A stretch of 6,157 nt of DNA from an uncultured Verrucomicrobiota bacterium (GCA_903919625.1 CAIXIZ010000305.1:1-6157); one strand, 5' to 3'. Positions 1-5,964 are shown, counted from the stretch's first letter. Notes: generated from the letters alone by a model not told the origin. Translations and numbers: made by a program.

Positions 1-113
1 GCTACGAGGTCATCACCGGCCATGCGATGGACGATTTCGCCAGAGCCAAGCTGGCCGCCACCAACAAGGAGCTCGCCGACGAACGGGCGATGGTGGTTGA
101 GCTGCTGGGTTGA
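1..113 (+). CDS. 3' end of an unidentified protein gene (partial)
   Basis: Reading from base 3, the frame is open for 36 codons to a TGA at 111-113; the 5' part lies outside the window. The visible C-terminus begins YEVITGHAMDDF, continues through a charged, alanine-rich and probably helical stretch, and ends ERAMVVELLG. Its composition looks like the soluble tail of a real protein. I do not recognise a family from 36 residues. The gene is convergent with the next one (stop codons about 55 bp apart), which supports the stop being a real gene end. Which frame is real rests on this context and on codon composition, so confidence is moderate. Confidence 0.5.
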   Translation, partial: YEVITGHAMDDFARAKLAATNKELADERAMVVELLG

Positions 114-167
114 ACCAGCCCGGTCGATTATCGCCGGCATGGCGCCGGTCCCGGTCAGGAGATTGCC

Positions 168-920
168 TCAACCGAACAGCGCGCCCAGCGATTTGCTTGC
201 TGCGAAGGCGCCGCGCACCGCCGCAAACCCGTCCATGAGTTCTGCCGGTGCGCCCGTGTGCGGAAAAATCATGTCCAACGTCGCGCCCGTGCAGCGCACC
301 CGGGCGTCCACGCCTGTGACCGCGAGTTCGCACTCGCGGTAGTCTGACGGATAGCTCACGCGCAGTCCTCCCGCGCCGTCAAGCGCCTCCACGGCATCGA
401 TGACCGCCTCGACCCGCACGCCCTTTTTCAGCGCGAAAGAGATCTCCGAAAACTTTCCCCCAAAGATCGCCGCGAACTCCGCCGTCCGCGCCAGCTCCGC
501 GCTCCGCAGCCCGCGCAACGTCATTGTCACCGTGTAGCGCGCCGGGCCGCCCTCCTCCAGCGCGTAGAAAATCTCCACCGCGAAGTCCTTCGCCGTCAGC
601 GCGGCGAGCGGACTCGCCACGCTCAGCGCGACCTCCTTGCGCCGGTAACCGAGTCCGGTGCGTACCGCCTGAAACAGCCGCTCCGCTTCTGCCGCCAGCT
701 CGCCCTCGCAGATTTTTCCGAGAAAAGCATTGGTCACCGCGGTGGCCGCGTCGGGCACCGTGTGGTGCTGCTTGCGAAACCCACCCAGCGCCTTCACGGA
801 GCCGCCGCCCCGTCCGATGAAGCTGATGTCCGCGATGATGTTGGAAGGAAGCTCTCCGGTCATGCCGCGAGCAAACTCGGCCGGCCCGTTGTCGCGAGCC
901 GGAAACGCCGCCGGGGGCAT
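168..920 (-). CDS. Conserved-looking hypothetical protein, 250 aa, soluble
   Basis: I do not recognise the family. From the chosen start the product is 250 residues with no signal peptide or membrane segment. It alternates hydrophobic and charged stretches typical of a globular alpha/beta protein. The middle holds a strand-rich region (FAVEIFYALEEGG, then YTVTMTLRGL), and the last third reads as further beta strands (GGLRVSYPSDYRECELAVTGV). Start choice: the frame is open further upstream (ATG at 968), but the ATG at 920 is preceded by CTGGAGGAAT, one of the few Shine-Dalgarno-like sites in the window, although its spacing of about 3 nt is short. The next in-frame ATG, at 863, is an alternative giving 231 residues; it has no ribosome site, but the recognisably domain-like sequence begins just after it. 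The gene is divergent from the membrane protein at 1027 and convergent with the partial gene at the left edge. Coding status is likely; function is unknown. Confidence 0.68.
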   Translation of the reverse strand: MPPAAFPARDNGPAEFARGMTGELPSNIIADISFIGRGGGSVKALGGFRKQHHTVPDAATAVTNAFLGKICEGELAAEAERLFQAVRTGLGYRRKEVALSVASPLAALTAKDFAVEIFYALEEGGPARYTVTMTLRGLRSAELARTAEFAAIFGGKFSEISFALKKGVRVEAVIDAVEALDGAGGLRVSYPSDYRECELAVTGVDARVRCTGATLDMIFPHTGAPAELMDGFAAVRGAFAASKSLGALFG

Positions 921-1026
921 ATTCCTCCAGGCTCGCCGGACGCTGTCTGGTTCAGGGCGGTGGACCACCTGGCTTCCGGCCCAAAATCGCTCGCCCCTGC
1001 GCCCGCTGGCGGCCTAGTCTGGACGC
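921..1026. other. Divergent intergenic spacer
   Basis: This 106-bp GC-rich spacer lies between the minus-strand hypothetical gene and the plus-strand membrane protein, so it should hold promoters for both. I see no convincing -35/-10 pair on either strand. If the minus-strand gene actually starts at 968, the spacer shrinks to 58 bp. Confidence 0.4.
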
Positions 1027-1578
1027 ATGCCCGAAAAGCCCGCCCATATCCAGGTCCGCCTGCGCGAGCTGCCCCAGCTTTTTAACTCGATGGATCCGTC
1101 CCCCTTCAGCGAGCGCGACCTCGACGCGGACGCGGAGGAGTTCATCCTGTCCTGGGCGCGTGAACTGCCCGTCCACCGGGCCATTGAACTGATCGTCCAC
1201 CTGACGGCAGCGCCTCCGCCCACCCGCGGCCAGGCCGTGGTCGAAGAGGCGGTGCGGCATTTTTTTCGTGAACGGGCGGAATTGAAGCACCATGAATTCC
1301 GCCAGTTGATGCGTCGCGGGCGGCATAGCCTGGTCATCGGCCTCGCCTTCCTCACGGGCAGCCTGGTTTTGGGCGGGCTGTTGGGCGGGATGCTTGATGT
1401 GCACAATTGGAAAACCTCTGCAGGCATTATCAAGGAAAGCTGCACCATTGGCGGCTGGGTGGCGATGTGGCGCCCGCTGGAAATCTATCTCTACAACTGG
1501 TGGCCCCTGCGCGACGAGTGGCGCCTGCTGGAGCGGCTCGCCCGCATGAAGGTCACGCTGATCCTGCCCGCGGTCTAG
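1027..1578 (+). CDS. Uncharacterised membrane protein with a GWVAMWRPLEIYLYNWWP-type motif, 183 aa
   Basis: The cytosolic-looking N-terminal half is rich in acidic and basic residues: RLRELPQLFNSMDPSPF at about 10-27, then ERDLDADAEEFILSWARELP. A hydrophobic segment at about 101-122 (SLVIGLAFLTGSLVLGGLLG) is a clear transmembrane helix. A second hydrophobic aromatic stretch at about 139-160 contains GGWVAMWRPLEIYLYNWWPL and is either a second membrane helix or a re-entrant/interfacial segment. From memory, both the DPSPF-ERDLD-AEEFI block and the WVAMWRP-LYxWWP block recur together in uncharacterised bacterial proteins, so this looks like a conserved family and not a random frame. No biochemical role is known to me. 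The start ATG at 1027 has only a weak GGA upstream. The gene ends 25 bp from the convergent galE stop. Confidence 0.8.
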   Translation: MPEKPAHIQVRLRELPQLFNSMDPSPFSERDLDADAEEFILSWARELPVHRAIELIVHLTAAPPPTRGQAVVEEAVRHFFRERAELKHHEFRQLMRRGRHSLVIGLAFLTGSLVLGGLLGGMLDVHNWKTSAGIIKESCTIGGWVAMWRPLEIYLYNWWPLRDEWRLLERLARMKVTLILPAV

Positions 1579-1603
1579 CCGGCCACCGTCAGCTGCGCCG
1601 GTT

Positions 1604-2593
1604 TCACTTCCCGAATCCGGTCGGGTGCGCTTCGTGCCATTTCCAGGCAGTTGCCACGATCGATTCGATGTCCGGAAACTTGACGGTCCAGCCCAGCTCA
1701 CGTTTCGCTTTCGCCGAGTCCGCATAGAGGGCGGGCGGGTCGCCGGCCCGGCGGGGGGCAAAGGCGTGGGGCACCGGTTTGCCCGTCACCTTTTCCACGG
1801 CCCGGATCACCTCCAGCACCGAAGTGGGCGTGCCGGTGCCGAGGTTGTAAAATAGCTGCGTCCCGGGCGTCACCAGCCGGTCGAAGACGGTGATGTGGGC
1901 GCGGCTGAGATCGTCCACATGGACGTAGTCGCGCAGGCAGGTGCCGTCGGGCGTAGGATAGTCGTTGCCAAACACCTTCAGCGCCGGCCGCAGTCCGGCG
2001 GCTGCGCCGAGGGCGAGCGGAATGAGGTGGGATTCGGGGTTGTGATCCTCGCCAATGGCGCCGTCTTCGGCCGCCCCGGCGGCATTGAAGTAACGGAACA
2101 CCGTAAAGCTCAGCCCGTAGGCGGTGGCAAAGGCTTTGAGGGCGTTTTCCACATCGAGCTTGGTCTGGCCGTAGGGATTGATGGGCGCCTGCGGCGTTGC
2201 CTCGGTGATGGGCATGTGCGGTGGGACGCCGTAGGTCGCACACGTCGAGGAAAAGACAAATTTCTTCACCCCCGAACCGATCATGCAGCGCAGGAGGTGC
2301 AGGGTGGCGGCGACATTGTTGAAGTAATACCTGAGCGGGTCGGTCACGCTTTCCCCCACATAGGCGTAGGCGGCGAAGTGCATGACCAGCTCGATCTTTT
2401 CCTTGCGCAGAATTTTGCCGATCTCGCTCTCATTGCCGAGGTTGACGCTGTAAAACGGCACGTCCTCCGCGATGGCGGCGCGATGGCCGAAAACGAGGTT
2501 GTCCGCCACCACCGGGCGGTGGCCGGCGGCCGTCAGCTGGCGGACGCAATGGCTGCCGATGTAACCGGCGCCTCCAACAACAAGGACATTCAT
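1604..2593 (-). CDS. galE: UDP-glucose 4-epimerase
   Basis: The 329-residue product matches the usual length of bacterial GalE (about 330-340). It is a cytosolic short-chain dehydrogenase-type enzyme that interconverts UDP-glucose and UDP-galactose with bound NAD (Leloir pathway; supplies UDP-galactose for surface glycans). Seen: the NAD-binding GGAGYIGSH motif at 7-15; HFAAYAYVGES at 72-82; FSSTCATYG at 114-122 containing the catalytic Ser/Thr (T117 by alignment with E. coli S124); the catalytic YGQTK (Tyr141, Lys145); FRYFNAAGA at 166-174; RDYVHVDDL at 221-229; RRAGDPPALYADS at 281-293. The position equivalent to the E. coli Tyr299 gate is Leu289. The frame stays open far upstream across the antisense of the next gene, but homology begins exactly at MNVLVVGGAGYIGSH, which fixes the start at 2593. 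There is no Shine-Dalgarno. It is divergent from the ketosynthase gene; whether they are functionally linked is unclear. Confidence 0.96.
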   Translation of the reverse strand: MNVLVVGGAGYIGSHCVRQLTAAGHRPVVADNLVFGHRAAIAEDVPFYSVNLGNESEIGKILRKEKIELVMHFAAYAYVGESVTDPLRYYFNNVAATLHLLRCMIGSGVKKFVFSSTCATYGVPPHMPITEATPQAPINPYGQTKLDVENALKAFATAYGLSFTVFRYFNAAGAAEDGAIGEDHNPESHLIPLALGAAAGLRPALKVFGNDYPTPDGTCLRDYVHVDDLSRAHITVFDRLVTPGTQLFYNLGTGTPTSVLEVIRAVEKVTGKPVPHAFAPRRAGDPPALYADSAKAKRELGWTVKFPDIESIVATAWKWHEAHPTGFGK

Positions 2594-2600
2594 GGGCAGG

Positions 2601-2630
2601 GTTGTATTGCTTTCGCCGGCGGTTTGGCTA
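2601..2630 (-). promoter_or_regulatory. Possible galE promoter, close enough to give a leaderless mRNA
   Basis: On the minus strand a TAGCCA box (2625-2630, 4 of 6 to TTGACA) lies 18 bp before TACAAC (2601-2606, 4 of 6 to TATAAT). Only 7 nt separate TACAAC from the galE ATG, so transcription would begin at or next to the start codon. This fits the lack of a Shine-Dalgarno. The boxes are imperfect and could be chance matches. Confidence 0.3.
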
Positions 2631-2644
2631 GCGATTTCGACTCC

Positions 2645-3889
2645 ATGTCCCTTTCGACCGCCCGCATCGTCATCACCGGCGTCGGCCTCACCGCGCCGAA
2701 TGGCGACTCGCTGGCCGAATTCCGCCACCACCTGCTCACCGGCGTCGCGGGCATCAGCCGCATGGAGATCCGCTATATGGGCCCGCAGCTCGCGGGGGTC
2801 TGCCATTACGACCCGCTGCGCCATCAGAAGAAAAAGGAGGTCCGCGTGGGCACGCGGGCCGGCAGCATCTCCATCTATTGTGCCCGGGAGGCGCTGGCCG
2901 ACAGCGGCCTGAACTGGGAGGCCGTGGCCAAGGACCGGACGGGCATCTACATCGGCTGCACCGAGCACGGCAACGTCGAGACGGAAAACGAAATCTACAA
3001 CATCTCGAAATTTAACTACGACACGAAGTTTTGGTCGCACTACCACAACCCCCGGACCGTGGCCAACAACCCGGCCGGCGAGACCTCGCTCAACCTCGGG
3101 GTCACGGGCCCGTGCTATACCATCGGGGCCGCCTGTGCGGCCGGCAACATGGGCCTCGTCCACGCGGCCCAGATGCTGCGGCTGGGCGAGGTGGACCTCG
3201 CCATCTGCGGCGGGGTGAGCGAGAGCATCCATACCTTCGGCATCTTCGCCGGCTTCAAGTCGCAGAACGCGCTCGCTACCCACGCCGACCCGGCCAAGGC
3301 CTCGCGTCCCTTTGACCTGGCGCGCAACGGGATTGTCATTTCGGAGGGCGGCTGCCTTTATACCTTGGAGCGTCTCGATGACGCCCGGCGGCGGGGTGCA
3401 AAAATCTATGCCGAAATCGCCGGCTGGCACGTCAACTCCGACGCCAGCGATTACGTCCTCCCCAATCCGACGCGCCAGGCCGAATGCATCCGCGCCGCGC
3501 TTGCCAGATCCCGGCTGGCGCCGCGCGACATCCACCTGGTCAACACGCATGCCACGGCCACCCCGCTCGGGGACATCCAGGAGTGCGAGGCCATCCGCGC
3601 CGTTTTTGGCGAGGGTTGTCCCGACACCTCCATCAACAACACCAAGAGCTTTATCGGCCACTGCATGGGAGCCGCCGGCGCGCTTGAACTGGCGGGCAAT
3701 CTGCCCTCCTTTGATGACCTGGTGGTCCATCCGACCATCAATGTGGACCGGCTCGACCCGCAATGTGCGCTGCCCGGCCTGGTGCTCAACCAGCCGCGTC
3801 AGGTGGCCAAGGTGGACACCATCCTCAACAATTCCTTCGGGATGCTCGGCATAAATTCCACGTTGATTGTCCGCCGGTTTGTCCCCTGA
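2645..3889 (+). CDS. FabF-like beta-ketoacyl-ACP synthase (specialised ketosynthase)
   Basis: The 414-residue product has FabF/KAS II length and full-length similarity. It should catalyse decarboxylative Claisen condensation of an acyl chain with malonyl-ACP in the cytosol. Seen: the N-terminal RIVITGVGLTAPNG (7-20); the active-site elbow GPCYTIGAACAAGN with nucleophile Cys164; NTHATATPLGD with His302; TKSFIGHCMGAAGALE with Lys334 and His339. All three catalytic residues are present, so it is a condensing enzyme and not a chain-length factor, which lacks the Cys. Differences from housekeeping FabF: the HNPRTVANNPAGETSLNLGVTG segment before the active site, HATATP for HGTSTP, and NNSFGMLGINS near the C-terminus where FabF has NSFGFGGTN, so the gate Phe is Met400. 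The frame is open far upstream, but homology starts at the 2645 ATG; no Shine-Dalgarno is visible. The ACP gene follows 19 bp downstream, so the two are probably co-transcribed. I judge it a secondary-lipid or polyene synthase and not the cell's main FabF. Confidence 0.93.
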   Translation: MSLSTARIVITGVGLTAPNGDSLAEFRHHLLTGVAGISRMEIRYMGPQLAGVCHYDPLRHQKKKEVRVGTRAGSISIYCAREALADSGLNWEAVAKDRTGIYIGCTEHGNVETENEIYNISKFNYDTKFWSHYHNPRTVANNPAGETSLNLGVTGPCYTIGAACAAGNMGLVHAAQMLRLGEVDLAICGGVSESIHTFGIFAGFKSQNALATHADPAKASRPFDLARNGIVISEGGCLYTLERLDDARRRGAKIYAEIAGWHVNSDASDYVLPNPTRQAECIRAALARSRLAPRDIHLVNTHATATPLGDIQECEAIRAVFGEGCPDTSINNTKSFIGHCMGAAGALELAGNLPSFDDLVVHPTINVDRLDPQCALPGLVLNQPRQVAKVDTILNNSFGMLGINSTLIVRRFVP

Positions 3890-3908
3890 CTGTCCCGACC
3901 ATTCACCA

Positions 3909-4166
3909 ATGACCAAAGACGACTGCAAGCAAGTGGTGCTCGACATCATCGCCGATATCGCGCCCGACGAGGACCTTTCCAACGTAAAGCCCGATGTGCG
4001 CCTGCGCGACCAGCTCCAGCTCGACAGCATGGACTTCCTCGACATTGTGATGGAGCTGCGGAAACGCCATGGGATCGAGGTGCCGGAGGCCGATTACCAG
4101 CGGCTCGCCAGCCTCGACAGCTGCGCGGAATACCTCACGCCGAAGTTCACCGCATTGGGGAAGTAG
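3909..4166 (+). CDS. Acyl carrier protein
   Basis: The 85-residue acidic, helical protein carries growing acyl chains as thioesters on a 4'-phosphopantetheine arm. The attachment motif QLDSMDFLDIVMELRKR is at about 37-53, with Ser40 as the modified serine (DSM in place of the usual DSL). It is followed by the helix II and loop pattern of the family and a C-terminal helix (LASLDSCAEYL). The D/E-rich region around the serine suits docking to partner enzymes. The length is slightly longer than housekeeping AcpP (about 78). The start at 3909 gives MTKDDCKQVVLDIIADIAP, a typical ACP helix I; an in-frame extension to 3867 would overlap the ketosynthase end and adds no homology. It lies directly after the ketosynthase and before the oxidoreductase, which suggests a dedicated carrier for this pathway. 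The housekeeping acpP is normally beside fabD/fabG/fabF, which are not here. Confidence 0.92.
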   Translation: MTKDDCKQVVLDIIADIAPDEDLSNVKPDVRLRDQLQLDSMDFLDIVMELRKRHGIEVPEADYQRLASLDSCAEYLTPKFTALGK

Positions 4167-4318
4167 GGACCGGCCAGGCGGGCCCAAGAGCGAGGCGCAT
4201 CAGCTGGTTGCGCCCGCCCGTCCTTTGGCCCGGCGTGAAGGCGCTATTTTTCTGCCGGGTTTTGCCCAATGCGGTCTTCCTATCCGCGGTATTTCATGCC
4301 TCTTTCTGACCCATCCGC
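4167..4318 (+). other. 152-bp spacer between the ACP and oxidoreductase genes
   Basis: No credible small gene is present. The spacer contains GC-rich inverted repeats: GGCGGGC (4177-4183) with GCCCGCC (4212-4218), and CCCGGC (4229-4234) with GCCGGG (4254-4259), the latter followed by four T's. The second has a 19-nt loop and is weak as a terminator, but could partly attenuate readthrough or mark an RNA processing site. I see no convincing promoter for the downstream gene. Confidence 0.35.
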
Positions 4319-5782
4319 ATGAACTCCGCCTCGCATTATGACGTTGCCATCATCGGCGCGGGCATGTCCGGCCTCGCCGCCGGCATCCGGCTGGCGCATT
4401 TTGGCAAAAAGGTCTGCATCTTCGAGCGGCACAACGCTCCCGGCGGACTGAACGGTTTTTACAGCCTGGCTGGCCGGCGTTACGATGTGGGGCTGCATGC
4501 GATGACCAACTTTGTCCGGCCGGGCGTGAAGGGCACGCCGCTCGGCAAGCTCCTGCGCCAGCTCCGCATTGACCGCGACGAATTTGCCCTCTGCGAACAG
4601 AAGCAGTCACGCGTCGCCTTTGGCCCGCACGGCGAAACGTCGCTCCGCTTCACCAACGATTTCGCCGTGCTCGAGGGCGAGGTCGCGCGGCTCTTTCCCG
4701 CGCAGATCGACGGTTTTCGCCGGCTCGTCGCCGCCGTGCGCGCCTTTGACGATGTCTCGCTCGTCGCGCCCGCCGAGTCCGCCCGCGCCATCGTCCGCCG
4801 CCATCTGACCGATGCGCTGCTGGAGGACATGATCTTCTGCCCCGTGATGTATTATGGCAGCGCCACGGAGCAGGACATGGAATTTGGGCAGTTTGTCATC
4901 ATGTTCAAGGCGCTCTATCTTGAGGGTTTTGCCCGGCCGTTCGATGGGGTGCGGGTGATCATCCGGGTGCTGCTGGAAAAATACCGGGCCGCCGGCGGCG
5001 AACGCCGGATGAAATGCGGGGTCCGCAGCATCATCGCGCGGGAAGGCCGCGCCACCGCGCTCAGGCTCGACGACGGCGGGGAAATCACCGCCGATCACGT
5101 CATCAGCAGCATCGGCGCGGCCGAGACCGGGCAACTCATCGGATCCGACGTTCAGCCTCCCGTTCAGCATTCCGCATTCCGCACACCGCCCCCCTCCGTT
5201 CCCGTTGGCGCGCTCACCTTTGTCGAGACCATCACCATCCTCAGCCGCCAGCCCGCCGCCCTGGGGTGGGGCGGCGACACAATCATTTTCTTCAACGACT
5301 CTCCGCACTTCCACTACGCCCGCTGCGAGGACCAGGTGGATCTGCGCAGCGGCGTCATCTGCATCCCAAATAATTTTGATTTCGGTCCCGGCCGCGAGCT
5401 GGCCGACGGGATTTTTCGCTGCACCTGCCTCGCCAGCTACAGCCGCTGGGCGCACCTGCCCGAGGAAACCTACCGCGCCGACAAATTGCGCTGGTATGCC
5501 GCCATGCAGCGCAGCGCGCAGCGTTTTCTCCCGCCGCCGCCCGCGCCTGACGCCTTCACCCGCGCCACGGTGACGACTGACATGTTCACCCCGCGCACGA
5601 TCACCAGGTTCACCGGTCATCTGGGCGGCGCGATCTATGGGTCGCCGGTGAAAAACCGGCAGGGCCGCACCGCCCTCGCCAATGTCTACCTGTGCGGCAC
5701 CGACCAGGGTTTTCTGGGCATTGTCGGCGCGATGCTCAGCGGCATTTCGATGGCGAACTATCACATTTTGCAGCGGAGCTGA
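4319..5782 (+). CDS. FAD-dependent oxidoreductase of the CrtI/phytoene desaturase superfamily
   Basis: The 487-residue product is close to CrtI length (about 490-510). The N-terminal FAD-binding Rossmann motif is complete: DVAIIGAGMSGLAAGIRLA (8-26), then KKVCIFERHNAPGGLNGFY ending in the GG doublet typical of CrtI, CrtISO and RetSat relatives. The central region carries LLEKYRAAGGERRMKCGVRSI (218-238), the family's second FAD-contact segment, and VISSIGAAET (261-270), the counterpart of the VxSNADP-type motif. The C-terminus NVYLCGTDQGFLGIVGAMLSGISMAN (455-480) matches the family's FAD-closing signature. Such enzymes desaturate, isomerise or saturate polyene chains, usually membrane-associated. 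The substrate here is unknown; co-location with a ketosynthase and ACP argues for an acyl or polyketide chain and not phytoene, and no phytoene synthase is in view. An in-frame stop at 4307 leaves the 4319 ATG as the first possible start; it lacks a Shine-Dalgarno. Residues 278-295 form a proline-rich insertion encoded by a short-repeat tract. Confidence 0.9.
   Translation: MNSASHYDVAIIGAGMSGLAAGIRLAHFGKKVCIFERHNAPGGLNGFYSLAGRRYDVGLHAMTNFVRPGVKGTPLGKLLRQLRIDRDEFALCEQKQSRVAFGPHGETSLRFTNDFAVLEGEVARLFPAQIDGFRRLVAAVRAFDDVSLVAPAESARAIVRRHLTDALLEDMIFCPVMYYGSATEQDMEFGQFVIMFKALYLEGFARPFDGVRVIIRVLLEKYRAAGGERRMKCGVRSIIAREGRATALRLDDGGEITADHVISSIGAAETGQLIGSDVQPPVQHSAFRTPPPSVPVGALTFVETITILSRQPAALGWGGDTIIFFNDSPHFHYARCEDQVDLRSGVICIPNNFDFGPGRELADGIFRCTCLASYSRWAHLPEETYRADKLRWYAAMQRSAQRFLPPPPAPDAFTRATVTTDMFTPRTITRFTGHLGGAIYGSPVKNRQGRTALANVYLCGTDQGFLGIVGAMLSGISMANYHILQRS
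5151..5183 (+). repeat. Heptanucleotide repeat tract inside the oxidoreductase gene
   Basis: TTCAGCC at 5151-5157, a 5-bp interruption, then three contiguous heptads: TTCAGCA, TTCCGCA, TTCCGCA (5163-5183). The period of 7 is not a multiple of 3, so the units read in different frames and encode non-repetitive protein (VQPPVQHSAFRTPPP). This suggests a DNA-level repeat captured in frame and not a protein-level repeat. Confidence 0.6.
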
Positions 5783-5882
5783 CCGGGGCCGGGCGGAAGG
5801 GCGTTGACGGATCCGGTTTCATTTATTCGGCCGGACTGAAAATTTATCGTGCTATCGCGGGCAAACTCCCTGATGCTGGGGC
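5783..5882 (+). other. Spacer and likely leader region of the lysine-rich mini-ORF
   Basis: This 100-bp stretch contains an island (about 5818-5848) much richer in A+T than its surroundings (TTCATTTATT and GAAAATTTATC), a plausible promoter area for the mini-ORF and terminator unit downstream. TTGACG at 5804-5809 resembles a -35 box, but nothing like a -10 sits 16-18 bp after it, so I do not assign a specific promoter. Confidence 0.3.
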
Positions 5883-5936
5883 ATGGCTACCAAAAAATCC
5901 GCCAAGAAACCGGCGAAGAAAAAGGGCAAGAAGTAA
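5883..5936 (+). CDS. 17-aa lysine-rich mini-protein (putative)
   Basis: ATG to TAA encodes MATKKSAKKPAKKKGKK: 9 lysines in 17 residues, the rest Ala, Ser, Pro, Thr and Gly. This composition is typical of the C-terminal tails of bacterial histone H1-like and HU-tail proteins, which bind DNA or RNA through charge. No larger histone-like frame surrounds it, so it is either a stand-alone micro-protein, a relic of a longer gene, or a chance frame in a small RNA. In its favour: an AT-richer leader upstream, a clear stop, and a strong intrinsic terminator starting 28 nt after the stop. The sequence before the ATG (CTGGGGC) is at best a weak ribosome site. Function unknown; the nucleic-acid-binding idea rests on composition alone. 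Confidence 0.45.
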   Translation: MATKKSAKKPAKKKGKK

Positions 5937-5964
5937 CTTTAGCGTTACGACTTTCTCCAGTTGC

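Noticed and set aside
137..151. CCGGC/GCCGG hairpin between the first two convergent genes as a terminator
   Set aside because: Five-bp stem and no T-tract; inverted GC repeats of this size are expected by chance in sequence this GC-rich.
1579..1603. Small inverted repeat CCGGC/GCCGG between the convergent membrane-protein and galE genes as a bidirectional terminator
   Set aside because: Five base pairs, a 13-nt loop and only three T's on one side; too weak to call.
952..1761. Minus-strand open frame across the membrane-protein gene
   Set aside because: It overlaps two better-supported genes, has antisense-type composition (Gln/Arg/Pro/Gly-rich) and no recognisable fold.
1895..2644. A plus-strand extension that would add 250 residues to the ketosynthase N-terminus
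   Set aside because: It is antisense to galE and shows no recognisable domain. The ketosynthase fold starts at RIVITGVGL, just after the 2645 ATG.
1604..4045. An 813-codon open minus-strand frame that would fuse galE to a long N-terminal extension
   Set aside because: The upstream 484 codons are the antisense of the ketosynthase gene and part of the ACP gene, with no domain-like sequence. GalE homology begins exactly at the 2593 ATG. Strong G/C third-position bias suppresses antisense stops.
4607..5764. A 385-codon minus-strand frame inside the oxidoreductase gene
   Set aside because: A shadow frame with low-complexity, His/Ala/Gly/Asp-rich composition and no motif; the plus strand encodes a clear CrtI-type flavoenzyme.
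4319..5782. Naming the flavoenzyme crtI and the block a carotenoid cluster
   Set aside because: No phytoene synthase, cyclase or prenyltransferase is present, and the partners are a ketosynthase and an ACP; superfamily membership alone does not fix the substrate.
5804..5809. TTGACG as the -35 box of a mini-ORF promoter
   Set aside because: No acceptable -10 hexamer at 16-18 bp spacing (TCGGCC is found there); the AT-rich hexamers nearby are at the wrong distance.
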